From: Runella salmonicolor
GTDB lineage: Bacteria; Bacteroidota; Bacteroidia; Cytophagales; Spirosomataceae
Direction of reading: 5' to 3'
NCBI RefSeq assembly: GCF_024158025.1
Contig: NZ_JAMZEL010000007.1
Span: forward strand, 255,582-319,581
DNA: 64,000 nucleotides
In this document: piece after piece, positions 43,211 to 52,626 of the stretch
Layout: the number at the start of each line of letters is the position of its first letter
How positions within the stretch are numbered: position 1 is the first letter of the stretch
The notes under the pieces: generated by a model
Told to the model about the DNA's origin: nothing
The model's input: the letters and a program-made list of their open reading frames with translations, nothing else
Database searches by the model: none
Position numbers and translations under genes: made by a program

Positions 43211-43259
43211 TTTCAACAAAAACGGGCGCTTTCATTGAAAGTGCCCGTTTTTGTTGAAA
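43211..43259. terminator. Long palindromic terminator
   Basis: Two 23-base arms around ATT, TTTCAACAAAAACGGGC... and its complement with one G-U-compatible mismatch. The core ACGGGCGCTTTC/GAAAGTGCCCGT plus T tract works as a terminator in either direction. Confidence 0.8.
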
Positions 43260-43322
43260 ACCAATGGGGAAGTTTAGAACAGCGTTTACTTTTAGTACCA
43301 ATAGTACCAAAACTCGTTGATT

Positions 43323-44420
43323 ATGAACCTTTCGCTACGCTTTTTGTCGCTCATTTTAATTTTATGGGCATCGGCCGTTGCTGCCAAACCACTCAGGTTA
43401 GGCATTGCGGGCTTCACGCACGACCACGTACACCAGATTTTACGACGTCCTGCGCAGGGAGATGTTGAGATTGTAGGTGTGGCGGAGCCAAATAAGGAAT
43501 TGGCGATGCGCTATCTAAAGCGCTATAAACTGCCCGAGTCGCTTTGGTATGCATCACTAGAAGCCATGATTGCGGCCACTAAGCCTGAAGCTGTTTGTGC
43601 GTTCAACAGCATTTATGAGCATAAACAAGTCGTTGATATTTGTGCTCCCAAAGGCATTCATGTCATGGTTGAAAAACCGCTGGCGGTCAACACGGCTCAT
43701 GCCAAGACAATGATTGCGTTGGCCCAAAAGCACAATATTCAATTACTGACCAACTTTGAAACAACTTGGTATTCAAGCCATCAGCAGGCGTATGATTTGA
43801 TTCACACCCAAAATACGCTGGGGGATATTCGTAAAGTCGTAGTGCATGATGGGCACCGTGGCCCCAAAGAAATTGGTTGTTCGCAGGAATTTTTGCGTTG
43901 GTTGACCGACCCCGTTCAAAACGGCGGTGGAGCTATTATTGATTTTGGTTGCTACGGCGCCAACTTGATGACGTGGCTCATGAAAGGCGAACGCCCCCTG
44001 ACAGTAACGGCAGTGACCCAACAAATAAAACCGGATGTGTATCCAAAAGTAGACGACGAAGCCACCATTATTTTGACTTACCCCAAAGCACAGGCTATTA
44101 TTCAGGCCTCGTGGAATTGGCCATTTGACCGTAAGGACATGGAAATTTATGGGCAAAAAGGCTACGTAGTATGTGATAAAACCCAACAAATGCGCGTCCG
44201 CCTCGGTGATGGCGTCAAACGGGATGCAGCAGAAGAAAAGCGCGATATTCCTGCCCTTTCGGCTCCTTATGATGACCCATTCTCTTATTTTGCGGCCGTC
44301 GTAAAGGGAGATATTAAGCCCCAAAAAGACCTTTCTTCGTTGGAAATTAATCAAATAGTGGTCGAAATTTTAGAAGCAGCGGTACAATCTTCCAAAACGG
44401 GTAAGCCAGTGAAGTTGTAG
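43323..44420 (+). CDS. Gfo/Idh/MocA-family oxidoreductase, exported
   Basis: The 365-residue protein has a signal peptide (MNLSLRFLSLILILWASAVAA), then the NAD(P)-binding Rossmann domain (LRLGIAGFTHDHVHQI, with VVGVAEPNKELA for the second strand). HVMVEKPLAVNTAHA is the E-K-P signature with the catalytic Lys. A C-terminal beta-sheet domain follows. Family members oxidise or epimerise sugars and inositol; export is common in Bacteroidota. The glycine loop is atypical (GFTHDHVH). The substrate is unknown. Confidence 0.87.
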   Translation: MNLSLRFLSLILILWASAVAAKPLRLGIAGFTHDHVHQILRRPAQGDVEIVGVAEPNKELAMRYLKRYKLPESLWYASLEAMIAATKPEAVCAFNSIYEHKQVVDICAPKGIHVMVEKPLAVNTAHAKTMIALAQKHNIQLLTNFETTWYSSHQQAYDLIHTQNTLGDIRKVVVHDGHRGPKEIGCSQEFLRWLTDPVQNGGGAIIDFGCYGANLMTWLMKGERPLTVTAVTQQIKPDVYPKVDDEATIILTYPKAQAIIQASWNWPFDRKDMEIYGQKGYVVCDKTQQMRVRLGDGVKRDAAEEKRDIPALSAPYDDPFSYFAAVVKGDIKPQKDLSSLEINQIVVEILEAAVQSSKTGKPVKL

Positions 44421-44446
44421 GGGAAAACAATTTGGGTATAAAAAAT

Positions 44447-44476
44447 AAAAAGTCGCTGAATTTCAGCGACTTTTTT
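44447..44476. terminator. Bidirectional terminator
   Basis: AAAAGTCGCTGA-ATT-TCAGCGACTTTT with A and T runs on the two sides, between the oxidoreductase gene and the convergent tRNA gene. Confidence 0.88.
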
Positions 44477-44478
44477 CG

Positions 44479-44551
<73 letters not shown>

Positions 44552-44563
44552 ATGTTGGGAGTG

Positions 44564-44593
44564 CAAAGGTAAGAGCTTTTATAGAAAAAACAA
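44564..44593 (-). promoter_or_regulatory. Promoter of the initiator tRNA gene
   Basis: On the minus strand: TTG (44593-44591), 19-base spacer, TACCTTTG (44571-44564), then CACTCCCAA. The first bases after the -7 box (TTTGCACTCCCAA) are identical to those of the first rRNA promoter at 63391. Confidence 0.8.
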
Positions 44594-44594
44594 C

Positions 44595-44602
44595 TATCTT
44601 TG
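44595..44602 (+). promoter_or_regulatory. -7 element of era
   Basis: TATCTTTG, about 75 bases before the era start. It abuts the -33 box of the divergent tRNA promoter, so the two promoters probably compete. Confidence 0.5.
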
Positions 44603-44676
44603 TGAAAAAATATTTTATTGGATATTTTTCTTTGACCCAAACAAAGGAAAAATAGTGCAGTAAAGAAGGAATACGA

Positions 44677-45603
44677 ATGGAGACTACAGAAAATATAGAA
44701 GTGTACAACAACCCCAATCACCGCGCAGGATTCGTGAGCATTGTGGGAAAACCCAACGTAGGAAAATCGACGTTGATGAATGTATTGGTGGGTGAGAAGA
44801 TGTCAATTATCACTTCTAAAGCCCAAACAACACGCCACCGAATCATGGGGATTTTGAACGGCGTTCACGAAGGTGTTGATTTCCAGTTGGTTTACTCCGA
44901 TACGCCAGGGATTATTAAGCCTCAATACAAACTGCACGAATCGATGATGGATTTTGTGCAGGGTTCGCTTGAAGACGCCGACGTGGTACTTTTTGTGACT
45001 GATATTTTTGAGAAACACGATGACGAAGAGGTGCTTGAACGATTGGCCAAAACCGAAGGAGCAGTCATTTTGATCATCAATAAAACCGACCTTGCCACGG
45101 AGGAACAAATCAATGAAAAAATCGCTTTTTGGAAAGAAAAACTTTTTACGGCGGCTATTATTCCCATTTCTGCGCTCAAACAGGAAGGAATAGATACCTT
45201 ATTTACGGCCATCATGGAATGTTTGCCCGTGCATCCACCGTATTTTCCCAAAGATGAGCTGACCGATAAACCCGAGCGTTTTTTTGCGGCCGAAATAATC
45301 CGGGAAAAAGTGTTTCTGAATTACAAAAAAGAAATTCCTTACAGTACCGAAATCATTGTGGAGGAGTTTAAAGATAAAAAGGACATTCTTGTTATCAGGG
45401 CGGTAATTTTGGTGGAACGCCAGAGCCAGAAAGGAATCATTATCGGAGATAAAGGAACCATGCTCAAAAAAATAGGTTCGGCCGCACGCGCAGATTTGGA
45501 ACAGTTCTTTGGTAAAAAGGTGTTCTTAGAACAATACGTCAAAGTGGAGCCTGATTGGCGCAATAAAGTACAGAAATTGAAACAGTTTGGATACGAAGGC
45601 TAA
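44677..45603 (+). CDS. era: GTPase Era
   Basis: The 308-residue GTPase helps mature 16S rRNA and assemble the 30S subunit. It shows G1 GKPNVGKST, G2 region TTRHRIMG, G3 DTPGI, G4 NKTD and G5 ISALK, then a KH RNA-binding domain near the C-terminus (KKIGSAARADLEQFFGKKVFLEQYVKV). Order and length are as usual. It starts at the ATG at 44677. der, another ribosome-assembly GTPase, follows 318 bases later on the same strand. Confidence 0.97.
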   Translation: METTENIEVYNNPNHRAGFVSIVGKPNVGKSTLMNVLVGEKMSIITSKAQTTRHRIMGILNGVHEGVDFQLVYSDTPGIIKPQYKLHESMMDFVQGSLEDADVVLFVTDIFEKHDDEEVLERLAKTEGAVILIINKTDLATEEQINEKIAFWKEKLFTAAIIPISALKQEGIDTLFTAIMECLPVHPPYFPKDELTDKPERFFAAEIIREKVFLNYKKEIPYSTEIIVEEFKDKKDILVIRAVILVERQSQKGIIIGDKGTMLKKIGSAARADLEQFFGKKVFLEQYVKVEPDWRNKVQKLKQFGYEG

Positions 45604-45921
45604 GGGTAATTAAGAAAACGCCGCGATTTTGTAAGGTAACTTCTTAATAATTAGCTGATTTTCTTGCGTTTGAGGCATTGTTGTTTTATACACAAGCTTC
45701 AAATATATAGCCAATTTCTTCTGAAATTCCACTTAGTGTACGACAAAAAACGGAACAATGAAGGGGCTTATCGTAAGCATTGGCGTAATAAATAACATTA
45801 AGTTTTATTGAATTAGACAAAAATGTAGGCGAATAAAAAACACTATTTGCCTATCAAACGATTAAGAGAGCGTATTAAGTAAAACGCTTCACTTTACACT
45901 CTCTCCTTTACACTTATTACA
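45604..45921 (+). other. Intergenic region between era and der
   Basis: This 318-base AT-rich stretch has no coding frame of note (the longest ATG frame is under 20 codons), no terminator hairpin and no tRNA. It presumably holds the der promoter, but I see no good TAnnTTTG match. Confidence 0.5.
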
Positions 45922-47229
45922 ATGTCAAATATAGTAGCAATAGTAGGACGCCCCAATGTGGGCAAATCAACGCTTTTTAACCGTTTGATTAAAGAACGCC
46001 AGGCCATCATGGATGACCAAAGCGGCGTAACGCGTGACCGCCACTACGGCCACGCCTTTTGGACTGAGCAGTATTTTACCGTCATTGATACGGGTGGATA
46101 CGTGGTAGGCTCGGAAGATGTATTTGAAGATGCAATCCGCGAGCAAGTCGAAATAGCCATGGAAGAGGCCACCGTGATTTTGTTTATGGTGGACAGTATG
46201 TCGGGGCTTACCGATTTGGATAAAGATTTTGCCAATGTGGTACGTAAATCTAAAAAACCCGTTTTTCTGGTTGCCAATAAAGCTGAAACCGTGGAACGCC
46301 AACACGCCACGGCTGAGTTTTATGAGTTGGGCTTAGGTGACCCTTATCCTGTTTCTTCGCAAACAGGCCACGGAACGGGTGATTTACTAGATGATGTGGT
46401 AAAACATTTCAAAACGGCAGGAATAGAAGATCCTGATGCAGGAATTCCGAAAATCTCCATCTTGGGACGACCCAATGTGGGAAAATCGTCGTTTTTGAAT
46501 GTTTTGACGGGCAAAGAGCGCAGCATCGTAACGGATATTGCAGGCACCACGCGCGATGCCATCAACACCCACTACAAAGCGTTCGGAAAAGATTTTATTT
46601 TGGTCGATACCGCTGGTATCCGTCGTAAAGCCAAGGTTAAAGACGCCATTGAATTTTACTCTACGTTGCGTACCGTAAAAGCGATGGAAGAATCAGACGT
46701 AGTCATCGTAATGCTCGATGCAACCCGTGGCTTAGAAGCCCAAGATATGCACATCATCGGGATGGCGCACAAGGCCAAAAAGGGCATTCTGATTATGATT
46801 AACAAATGGGATTTGGTCGAAAAAGACTCAAAAACGGTCGATAAGCTCCGAAAAGAGATGCTCGAACGTTTAGCGCCGATGGATTATATGCCCATTATCT
46901 TTGCTTCCGTGGTTGAAAAACAGCGGATTTTCCAAGTAATGGAAAAGGCAATGGAAGTGTACGAAAATAAGACGAAGAAGATTACAACTTCTAGGTTGAA
47001 CGAAGTAATGCAGGCTGAAATTGAGAAATATCCGCCGCCTGCGCACCGTGGTAAGCACATCAAAATCAAGTACATGATTCAGTTGCCTACACCGTCGCCG
47101 ACCTTCGTGATGTTTTGTAACTATCCCAAACACATCAAGGAGCCGTATGTGCGGTATTTGGAAAACCGGATGCGTGATAACTTCGGTTTTGAAGGTGCAC
47201 CGATTACCATTTTCTTCCGCGAGAAATAA
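45922..47229 (+). CDS. der: Ribosome biogenesis GTPase Der (EngA)
   Basis: The 435-residue protein has two tandem GTPase domains (VGRPNVGKST and DTGGY in the first; LGRPNVGKSS, DTAGIRRKAKV, NKWD in the second). A C-terminal KH-like domain ends the protein (PAHRGKHIKIKYMIQ, FVMFCNYPKHI). Der acts in 50S subunit assembly and is essential in most bacteria. It starts at the ATG at 45922. Confidence 0.97.
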   Translation: MSNIVAIVGRPNVGKSTLFNRLIKERQAIMDDQSGVTRDRHYGHAFWTEQYFTVIDTGGYVVGSEDVFEDAIREQVEIAMEEATVILFMVDSMSGLTDLDKDFANVVRKSKKPVFLVANKAETVERQHATAEFYELGLGDPYPVSSQTGHGTGDLLDDVVKHFKTAGIEDPDAGIPKISILGRPNVGKSSFLNVLTGKERSIVTDIAGTTRDAINTHYKAFGKDFILVDTAGIRRKAKVKDAIEFYSTLRTVKAMEESDVVIVMLDATRGLEAQDMHIIGMAHKAKKGILIMINKWDLVEKDSKTVDKLRKEMLERLAPMDYMPIIFASVVEKQRIFQVMEKAMEVYENKTKKITTSRLNEVMQAEIEKYPPPAHRGKHIKIKYMIQLPTPSPTFVMFCNYPKHIKEPYVRYLENRMRDNFGFEGAPITIFFREK

Positions 47230-47233
47230 TAAA

Positions 47234-47277
47234 CAGTTTACAGTAGGCAGTTTTTAAATGCTGCTTACTGTAAACTG
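47234..47277. terminator. Inverted repeat between convergent genes
   Basis: CAGTTTACAGTAGGCAG / CTGCTTACTGTAAACTG, 17 pairs with one mismatch around a 10-base AT-rich loop, between der and the S46 peptidase gene. Confidence 0.65.
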
Positions 47278-47288
47278 CCTACTGAATA

Positions 47289-49439
47289 CTACTTCACTAT
47301 TTTTAATTCTTTTACTAAGTCGGAGCCACCGAGTTTTTCGATGCACCAGAGTACGTAGCGAATGTCTACGTTGATGCAGCGTTTGTATTTTTTATCGAAT
47401 ACAATATCGCCCGACATTGCTTCCCAGTTGCCGTCAAACGCCAAACCAATCAATTCGCCTTTGGCATTCAGTACAGGGCTTCCTGAGTTTCCTCCCGTAA
47501 TGTCGTTGTTGGTAATAAACCCTACGGGTACTTCTCCCTGTGCGTCGGCGTATTGGCCGAAATCTTTATTTTTATACAATTCCAAAAAGTTTTTGGGCAG
47601 GTCAAACTCGTAATCGTTGGGTTTGTATTTTTCAATTACGCCCGTAATGTTTGTTTTGTAGTTGTAATGTACGCCATCGCGCGGGTCATAATCTTGCACA
47701 TTTCCGTAGCTGACGCGCAGCGTGCTGTTGGCATCTGGGTATTGAACCAAAGAAGGATCCATTTCGGTTAATCCTTTAATATAAATACGCGAAAGTTTTT
47801 TGTCAGTTTCCTGAAAATCAGCGTTATACTTTGCGTATTTGGTGAGGTAATTCTTGCGAAAATCGCTAAAGTATTTCAACGCCCAGTCGTTGGCAAGTAC
47901 CTCAGCGGATGGGTTTTCTACAAATTTAGCAAAACGGTCTTTGTTGGTTACCACGCTCGTTAAATACATTTCCTGCGCAAACTTCTTGAAAGATTCCTCG
48001 GGTGTTCCGGCCGAAAACTTTGTCAAAATCTCCTGAATAATGGCGGGATGCTGTTCCTTTGGAATGTCGTTATAAAACGCCAATAACGTTTGAGCTACAA
48101 TTTTTTGGTCTGAAGGCAAATTGAATGATTTAAAAAACTCATCCGCTGAGCCTTTCATGCGTTCAGCCATTGCTTTAGCTCTCACGGGATCTTTGAGTTG
48201 TTCTTCGGCCATGACCAACGGCAGCGCTAGATTGACGATATTGGCGCCGATGATGCCTTGATTAAGGTAGGTGGAGTGAGTGGCATAAGGCTCATAAGCG
48301 GCGTATGCTTTCTGCCATTCCTCAAAAATCCCTTCATACTCGGCTTTTCCTTTGGCCCAAGCGTTAAATTTGGCCTCCATCGCTACCTTTTGATCATACA
48401 CTTTGAGGCGTTGAAGCTGTTGGGTTTGACCGATAAAATATTTCCAGTAGTTGGCAATGTTGGCATACTCTGACGAAAGGGCCAGTTTGGTGGCCACATC
48501 CTTATCCATTTCCTCTTTCCAGGCCTTTAGGCGAATGTCCCGATTTTTAACAATGCCTGGGTTTACCTTTTCAATTGCCAGTTTGATACCCATTGATGTT
48601 TCGTATCGATTGGTGCGGCCTGGAAAACCAAAAACCATAGTAAAATCTCCTGGCTTGATTCCTTTGAGCGACACTGGTAGAAATTTCTTAGGTTTATAAG
48701 GGACATTTTCTTGGGAGTAGTCCGCGCCTTTGTTGTCTTTGTTGGCATAAATACGAAACACTGAGAAATCGCCCGTATGCCGTGGCCATTCCCAGTTGTC
48801 GGTGTCGCCGCCGTATTTACCAATACTTTGGGGAGGGGTACCTACGAGGCGAATGTCTGAGAATTTCTCAAAAACAAACAAATAATAGGCGTTTCCTTTA
48901 GCAAACTCACGTACAGAGGCGTTGAAAGTTGTTCCGTCGGTAGCTTTTTTTGAAAGCTCATTGCCCAACTGATTGACTTTTGCGGCTCTGTCTTTTTCGC
49001 TGAGTCCTTTGAGTTCGGGCAAAATCTTATCTGTCACATCTTCCATTCTAACCAAAATGTCAATAAATAATCCTTCTACGGGGCGCTCTTCCGCGTTAGA
49101 CTTGGCCCAGAAACCATTGTCTAAGATATTGTCGGCGGGGGTAGAAAGCGTGGCAATGGCATCATACCCGCAGTGGTGGTTGGTAAATAAAAGCCCCTTG
49201 TCAGAGACAATTTCTCCCGTACAAAAACCGCCTCCCATGCGTACAATGGCGTCTTTAAGACTGGCATTGTTGATATCGTAGATGTCTTTGGTCGTTAGTT
49301 TGAAGCCCTGTTTTTTCATCTGGGCTTCGTTTTTGCCAATCAAAGAAGGCAGCCACATCCCTTCGTCGGTGGGGTCGTTTGCATAAGACACGCTTACCCC
49401 CAAAACAAAAGATAAGAGTGTGATTTTTAGTCTGTTCAT
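47289..49439 (-). CDS. S46-family dipeptidyl peptidase (DPP7-like)
   Basis: The 716-residue exported peptidase has a signal peptide (MNRLKITLLSFVLGVSVSYA) and a bacterial S46 core. The catalytic His is in FTNHHCGYDAI and the nucleophile S652 in TGGNSGSPVLN. The residue 18 positions after the nucleophile is Gly (LAFDGNWEAM); DPP7 has Gly and DPP11 Arg at this place, so preference for hydrophobic rather than acidic penultimate residues is predicted. S46 enzymes release dipeptides in the periplasm for uptake. I start it at the ATG at 49439; the frame further upstream overlaps the chromate-transporter gene. Confidence 0.93.
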   Translation of the reverse strand: MNRLKITLLSFVLGVSVSYANDPTDEGMWLPSLIGKNEAQMKKQGFKLTTKDIYDINNASLKDAIVRMGGGFCTGEIVSDKGLLFTNHHCGYDAIATLSTPADNILDNGFWAKSNAEERPVEGLFIDILVRMEDVTDKILPELKGLSEKDRAAKVNQLGNELSKKATDGTTFNASVREFAKGNAYYLFVFEKFSDIRLVGTPPQSIGKYGGDTDNWEWPRHTGDFSVFRIYANKDNKGADYSQENVPYKPKKFLPVSLKGIKPGDFTMVFGFPGRTNRYETSMGIKLAIEKVNPGIVKNRDIRLKAWKEEMDKDVATKLALSSEYANIANYWKYFIGQTQQLQRLKVYDQKVAMEAKFNAWAKGKAEYEGIFEEWQKAYAAYEPYATHSTYLNQGIIGANIVNLALPLVMAEEQLKDPVRAKAMAERMKGSADEFFKSFNLPSDQKIVAQTLLAFYNDIPKEQHPAIIQEILTKFSAGTPEESFKKFAQEMYLTSVVTNKDRFAKFVENPSAEVLANDWALKYFSDFRKNYLTKYAKYNADFQETDKKLSRIYIKGLTEMDPSLVQYPDANSTLRVSYGNVQDYDPRDGVHYNYKTNITGVIEKYKPNDYEFDLPKNFLELYKNKDFGQYADAQGEVPVGFITNNDITGGNSGSPVLNAKGELIGLAFDGNWEAMSGDIVFDKKYKRCINVDIRYVLWCIEKLGGSDLVKELKIVK

Positions 49440-49483
49440 AGAAAAGTTTGGAATGATTGAAAAAGAAAAGATATACGGTAAAA

Positions 49484-50689
49484 TTAATGAAAAAGGATTC
49501 CTAACAAGATGCCTCCCAGTACAATCACGTAAGGAGGGGTTTTGGTATATTGGAGTATACCGAGTGTTCCGATGATGGTAATGATAGCCGTGGTATTGGT
49601 AGCAGTAGGGATAAACATCCTGATTACAGCGGCTGCGGTAAGACCTACACTTGCGGCATTTATTCCTTCTAGCGAGGCGCGTACCCCACGGTATTTTTTT
49701 AAGCTGTTCCAGAAACGATAAACAAAGAATATTAAAAATGTTCCTGGTAAAAAAATTCCTGTTGTAGCTGCTAAACTTCCCCAAAGCTGACTTCCTAGCC
49801 CGCCTTCGGAGCGCATAGACAAAGCCCCAATGTACGAAGCAATCGAAAAAACAGGTCCTGGAATCACTTGGGCCAGCGCCATACCGCTCAAAAACTCTTG
49901 TCGGGTCAGGTATTGTTTAAATTCAACAAACTCCGTGTACAGCATCGGATTCAGTACCTGCCCCCCTCCAAAAACGAGGCTACCATTGCGATAAAAATTT
50001 TCAAAAAGACGAACAGGCAGCGACTGGGTAATTGCTCCAAGGGCTGCCGCAAAAACCAACACACTAAGCCATAGAATGAAATTGGCCCACTGAATGTGAA
50101 TGGGGTTTTTGTCCATTTTTTCGTGTTTGCGAAACCCCAAAGAAGTAACAAACCCACCCAAAACAATCACAATGGGCGTCATATAAGGAGACGGGAACAA
50201 ATAAGCGATAACCGCAGCCGTAATCAAAATGAACCAATGCGTGTTTTTGTGAATAACCTTGGCGCCAATTGTATACCCACCATACGCCAAAAAACCAATC
50301 GCCATCGGTTCCACAAAACGCATGAAAGTGAGCGAAATCTGATTTTGTTGGAGGTAATAAATCCCGAGTGCGGCGAGTGTCATCACCAGTACTGCGGGCA
50401 ATGACCAAACCAGAACCGTAGCGTAGGCCAGATTAGGCCCGCCTAATTTAAAACCTAAAGCGGTAATTGTTTGGGTAGAGGTTGGGCCGGGCAGTATTTG
50501 GCAAAGCGCCTGTAATTCAAGCAATTCTTCCTCGGTAAGGTAGCGGCGTTTTTGCACAAACCGTTCCAAAAACATTACTAAATGTACTTGTGGTCCTCCA
50601 AAGCAAGTTAACGCTAAAATCAGCACATCTTTCAAAAAGATGAGGTGTCGAATCCGCTTAACGGGCGGGTGAAGGAGTGATTCTGACAC
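49484..50689 (-). CDS. Chromate-transporter-family (CHR) protein
   Basis: The 401-residue membrane protein is made of two homologous halves. Each starts with the CHR pattern: LTCFGGPQVHLVMFLERFVQKRRYLTEEELLELQALCQILPGPTSTQ and, in the second half, LVFGGGQVLNPMLYTEFVEFKQYLTRQEFLSGMALAQVIPGPVFS. Such proteins move chromate or sulfate by antiport, but many are of unknown function. The start is GTG at 50689. It lies 44 bases upstream of the peptidase gene. Confidence 0.9.
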   Translation of the reverse strand: MSESLLHPPVKRIRHLIFLKDVLILALTCFGGPQVHLVMFLERFVQKRRYLTEEELLELQALCQILPGPTSTQTITALGFKLGGPNLAYATVLVWSLPAVLVMTLAALGIYYLQQNQISLTFMRFVEPMAIGFLAYGGYTIGAKVIHKNTHWFILITAAVIAYLFPSPYMTPIVIVLGGFVTSLGFRKHEKMDKNPIHIQWANFILWLSVLVFAAALGAITQSLPVRLFENFYRNGSLVFGGGQVLNPMLYTEFVEFKQYLTRQEFLSGMALAQVIPGPVFSIASYIGALSMRSEGGLGSQLWGSLAATTGIFLPGTFLIFFVYRFWNSLKKYRGVRASLEGINAASVGLTAAAVIRMFIPTATNTTAIITIIGTLGILQYTKTPPYVIVLGGILLGILFH

Positions 50690-50726
50690 GCTGAAGAAGG
50701 GATTTTAGGGGTTAACAAAAAAATCT

Positions 50727-50763
50727 GTCGGGTAGTTTTCTGCTTGTTCGAAAACTACCCGAC
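50727..50763 (-). terminator. Terminator hairpin of the oxygenase gene
   Basis: A perfect 14-bp stem GTCGGGTAGTTTTC / GAAAACTACCCGAC with a 9-base loop, downstream of the 2OG oxygenase stop, followed on that strand by a T tract. Confidence 0.8.
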
Positions 50764-50778
50764 TGGAGAAAAAGCAAT

Positions 50779-51738
50779 TTATGCTTTTTTTAGACCCAAT
50801 TCAATGAGGCGCTCATTGAGAAATTCTCCCGCCGTCATGTCGACGTAGAGTTTTGGATGATTGGCATCGACACAACTCTCCAGACACGTCAAATTCATAT
50901 CGCCTCGAGGGTGCATAAAAAACGGAATAGAATACCGCGAAGTATTCATTTTCTCTCGAGGGGGATTGACAACGCGGTGAATCGTGGATTTGAGATTATG
51001 ATTGGTCAATCGGTCGAGCATATCACCTACGTTGACCACAATTTGATCGGGTAATGCCGTGATAGCAATCCACTTGCCGTCGCGGCGTAGTACTTCAAGC
51101 CCTTCGGCACTGGCACCCATGAGTAGGGTAATGAGGTTGATGTCACCATGCGCCGCTGCCCGAACAGCCCCGTCGGGTACTGTTGCAGGGTCGAGGGGAA
51201 AATAATGCAGCGCCCGCAAAATGCTGTCGCCGTTGCGGACTTTATCTTCAAAATAATTTTCATCTAGCCCCAAATATATGGCGATGGCCCGCAGGAGGGT
51301 TTTGCCAGTGTTCTCAAAAGTTTCGTATACTTTGAGCGTGTATTCTTTAAACTCGGGGACTTCTTCGGGAAAAATATTGTGTGGCATTTCGCCTTCTGGC
51401 GCAGGCTGTCCTACGTGGTAAAACTCCTTCAAATCGGCTACTTTAAAGCCTTTGGCGGTCTCTTTTCCTTTGCCGATGTAGCCGCGCTGACCAGACAACT
51501 CAGGAAATTCGTATTTTTTCTTTACGTCGTCGGGTTGTTTAAAAAATTGTTGTACTGAATCATATAGCTTCAGGCGAAGGTCTTCAGAAAGGCCGTGGTT
51601 TTTGATGCAAACAAAACCGATATTGTTAAAAGCTGTGCCTAAATCTTGGACAAATTGGGATTTGCGGGCGGGGTCTCCACTGGTAAAATCGGAAATATCT
51701 AATGACGGAATTTCGTCTAGAAGTGCAGTTTCTGACAT
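50779..51738 (-). CDS. 2-oxoglutarate/Fe(II)-dependent oxygenase (isopenicillin-N-synthase-like)
   Basis: The 319-residue enzyme has the DIOX_N region (IPSLDISDF, GFVCIKNHGL) and a double-stranded beta helix with the facial triad H197, D199 (AHGDINLITLL) and H254 (STIHRVVNPP). The 2-oxoglutarate-binding R268-x-S270 (SRYSIPFF) follows. This keeps all residues needed for activity. Relatives hydroxylate or cyclise small molecules. The substrate is unknown and no biosynthetic partner genes lie next to it. Confidence 0.9.
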   Translation of the reverse strand: MSETALLDEIPSLDISDFTSGDPARKSQFVQDLGTAFNNIGFVCIKNHGLSEDLRLKLYDSVQQFFKQPDDVKKKYEFPELSGQRGYIGKGKETAKGFKVADLKEFYHVGQPAPEGEMPHNIFPEEVPEFKEYTLKVYETFENTGKTLLRAIAIYLGLDENYFEDKVRNGDSILRALHYFPLDPATVPDGAVRAAAHGDINLITLLMGASAEGLEVLRRDGKWIAITALPDQIVVNVGDMLDRLTNHNLKSTIHRVVNPPREKMNTSRYSIPFFMHPRGDMNLTCLESCVDANHPKLYVDMTAGEFLNERLIELGLKKA

Positions 51739-51842
51739 GATTTGGAAAGTTGGTAGTGAACAATTCTACACCATTATTATCCTTGTTTTTATCATCTAAA
51801 TAAATTAATGATTTGATAAACAAGTACTTAATAAATTACGTA

Positions 51843-51868
51843 CAGTAAGCGGGGATAAACGCTTACTG
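51843..51868 (-). terminator. Hairpin downstream of porT
   Basis: CAGTAAGCG / CGCTTACTG, nine perfect pairs with an 8-base loop, 24 bases beyond the porT stop. Confidence 0.55.
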
Positions 51869-51891
51869 CAAAGTTTAGAAAAACAATCGGT

Positions 51892-52626
51892 TTATTCAAA
51901 CATCAAATACAACGTAACGGTATGCGACGTAAGCCGGCGGATGCTAGCTGTAGAGTTTGGGTCGTTGGTACGGTATAAATTTACGATTCCGTGAGAAAAT
52001 CGTAGCTCAGGAGAAAACTTAGTGTAGGCCAAAAACTGCTCAAATCCAAATCCATAATCAATGGTCAAGTCGGCACTTTTGGCATTTAGGCGGTCAGAGC
52101 CAGGTAATTGACGTTTGCGAACATTGGTTTCAAACCCAAACGTGGCCCCCGCCAACATATACATGCGTGAGTTCATCCGCCGTTGCGATTTGTATTTAAA
52201 CAAAAGGGGAATTTCTATCCACGTGGCTTCGCGTAGTTCACGGCGTTTTTTGCCGCTGCCGTACTCATATTCTACGGCTCGGTTGTAGAGCGACACAGAG
52301 GGCGTGGTGCGAATGTCCCAGTGGTCGTTGAGATACCCATTCATGACAAAACCAAAACGGAATCCGACGGTGACTGGTGCCGTAATGCGGTTTGTGGTGT
52401 CTTGTGTTAAGAATGAATCGTCATGGACAAGGCGAAAGCATGTAACGGGCAACGCAAACAAAAAACCATAATGGATTGGCTTGTCGTCATAAAACTCCTG
52501 ATGCTTTCGGAAATAGCCGACGGTTTGTGCATCGGAAGTATTAAGCAGGCCGCAGCCTATCAATAATCCGAGTATTATTTTTTTCCAATGTAAATCGAAC
52601 AAATTCCAAACGTGAGTGGTATGCAT
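51892..52626 (-). CDS. porT: PorT-family outer-membrane protein (type IX secretion)
   Basis: The protein is about 244 residues, with a signal peptide (KKIILGLLIGCGLLNTSDAQ) and a barrel-like body (HYGFLFALPVTCFRLVHDDSF, VGFRFGFVMNGYLNDHWDIRTTPSVSLYNRAVEY). It ends in the aromatic HTVTLYLMFE. This matches PorT, a barrel of the Bacteroidota type IX secretion system, and the ubiE-porT order is common in that phylum. The ATG at 52626 overlaps the end of ubiE by 52 bases; a TTG start 27 bases inside would also give a signal peptide. No other T9SS gene is in the window. Confidence 0.8.
   Translation of the reverse strand: MHTTHVWNLFDLHWKKIILGLLIGCGLLNTSDAQTVGYFRKHQEFYDDKPIHYGFLFALPVTCFRLVHDDSFLTQDTTNRITAPVTVGFRFGFVMNGYLNDHWDIRTTPSVSLYNRAVEYEYGSGKKRRELREATWIEIPLLFKYKSQRRMNSRMYMLAGATFGFETNVRKRQLPGSDRLNAKSADLTIDYGFGFEQFLAYTKFSPELRFSHGIVNLYRTNDPNSTASIRRLTSHTVTLYLMFE

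Noticed and set aside
49440..49784. 115-codon upstream extension of the S46 peptidase
   Set aside because: It runs over the chromate-transporter gene and lacks protein-like character; the signal peptide starts at 49439.
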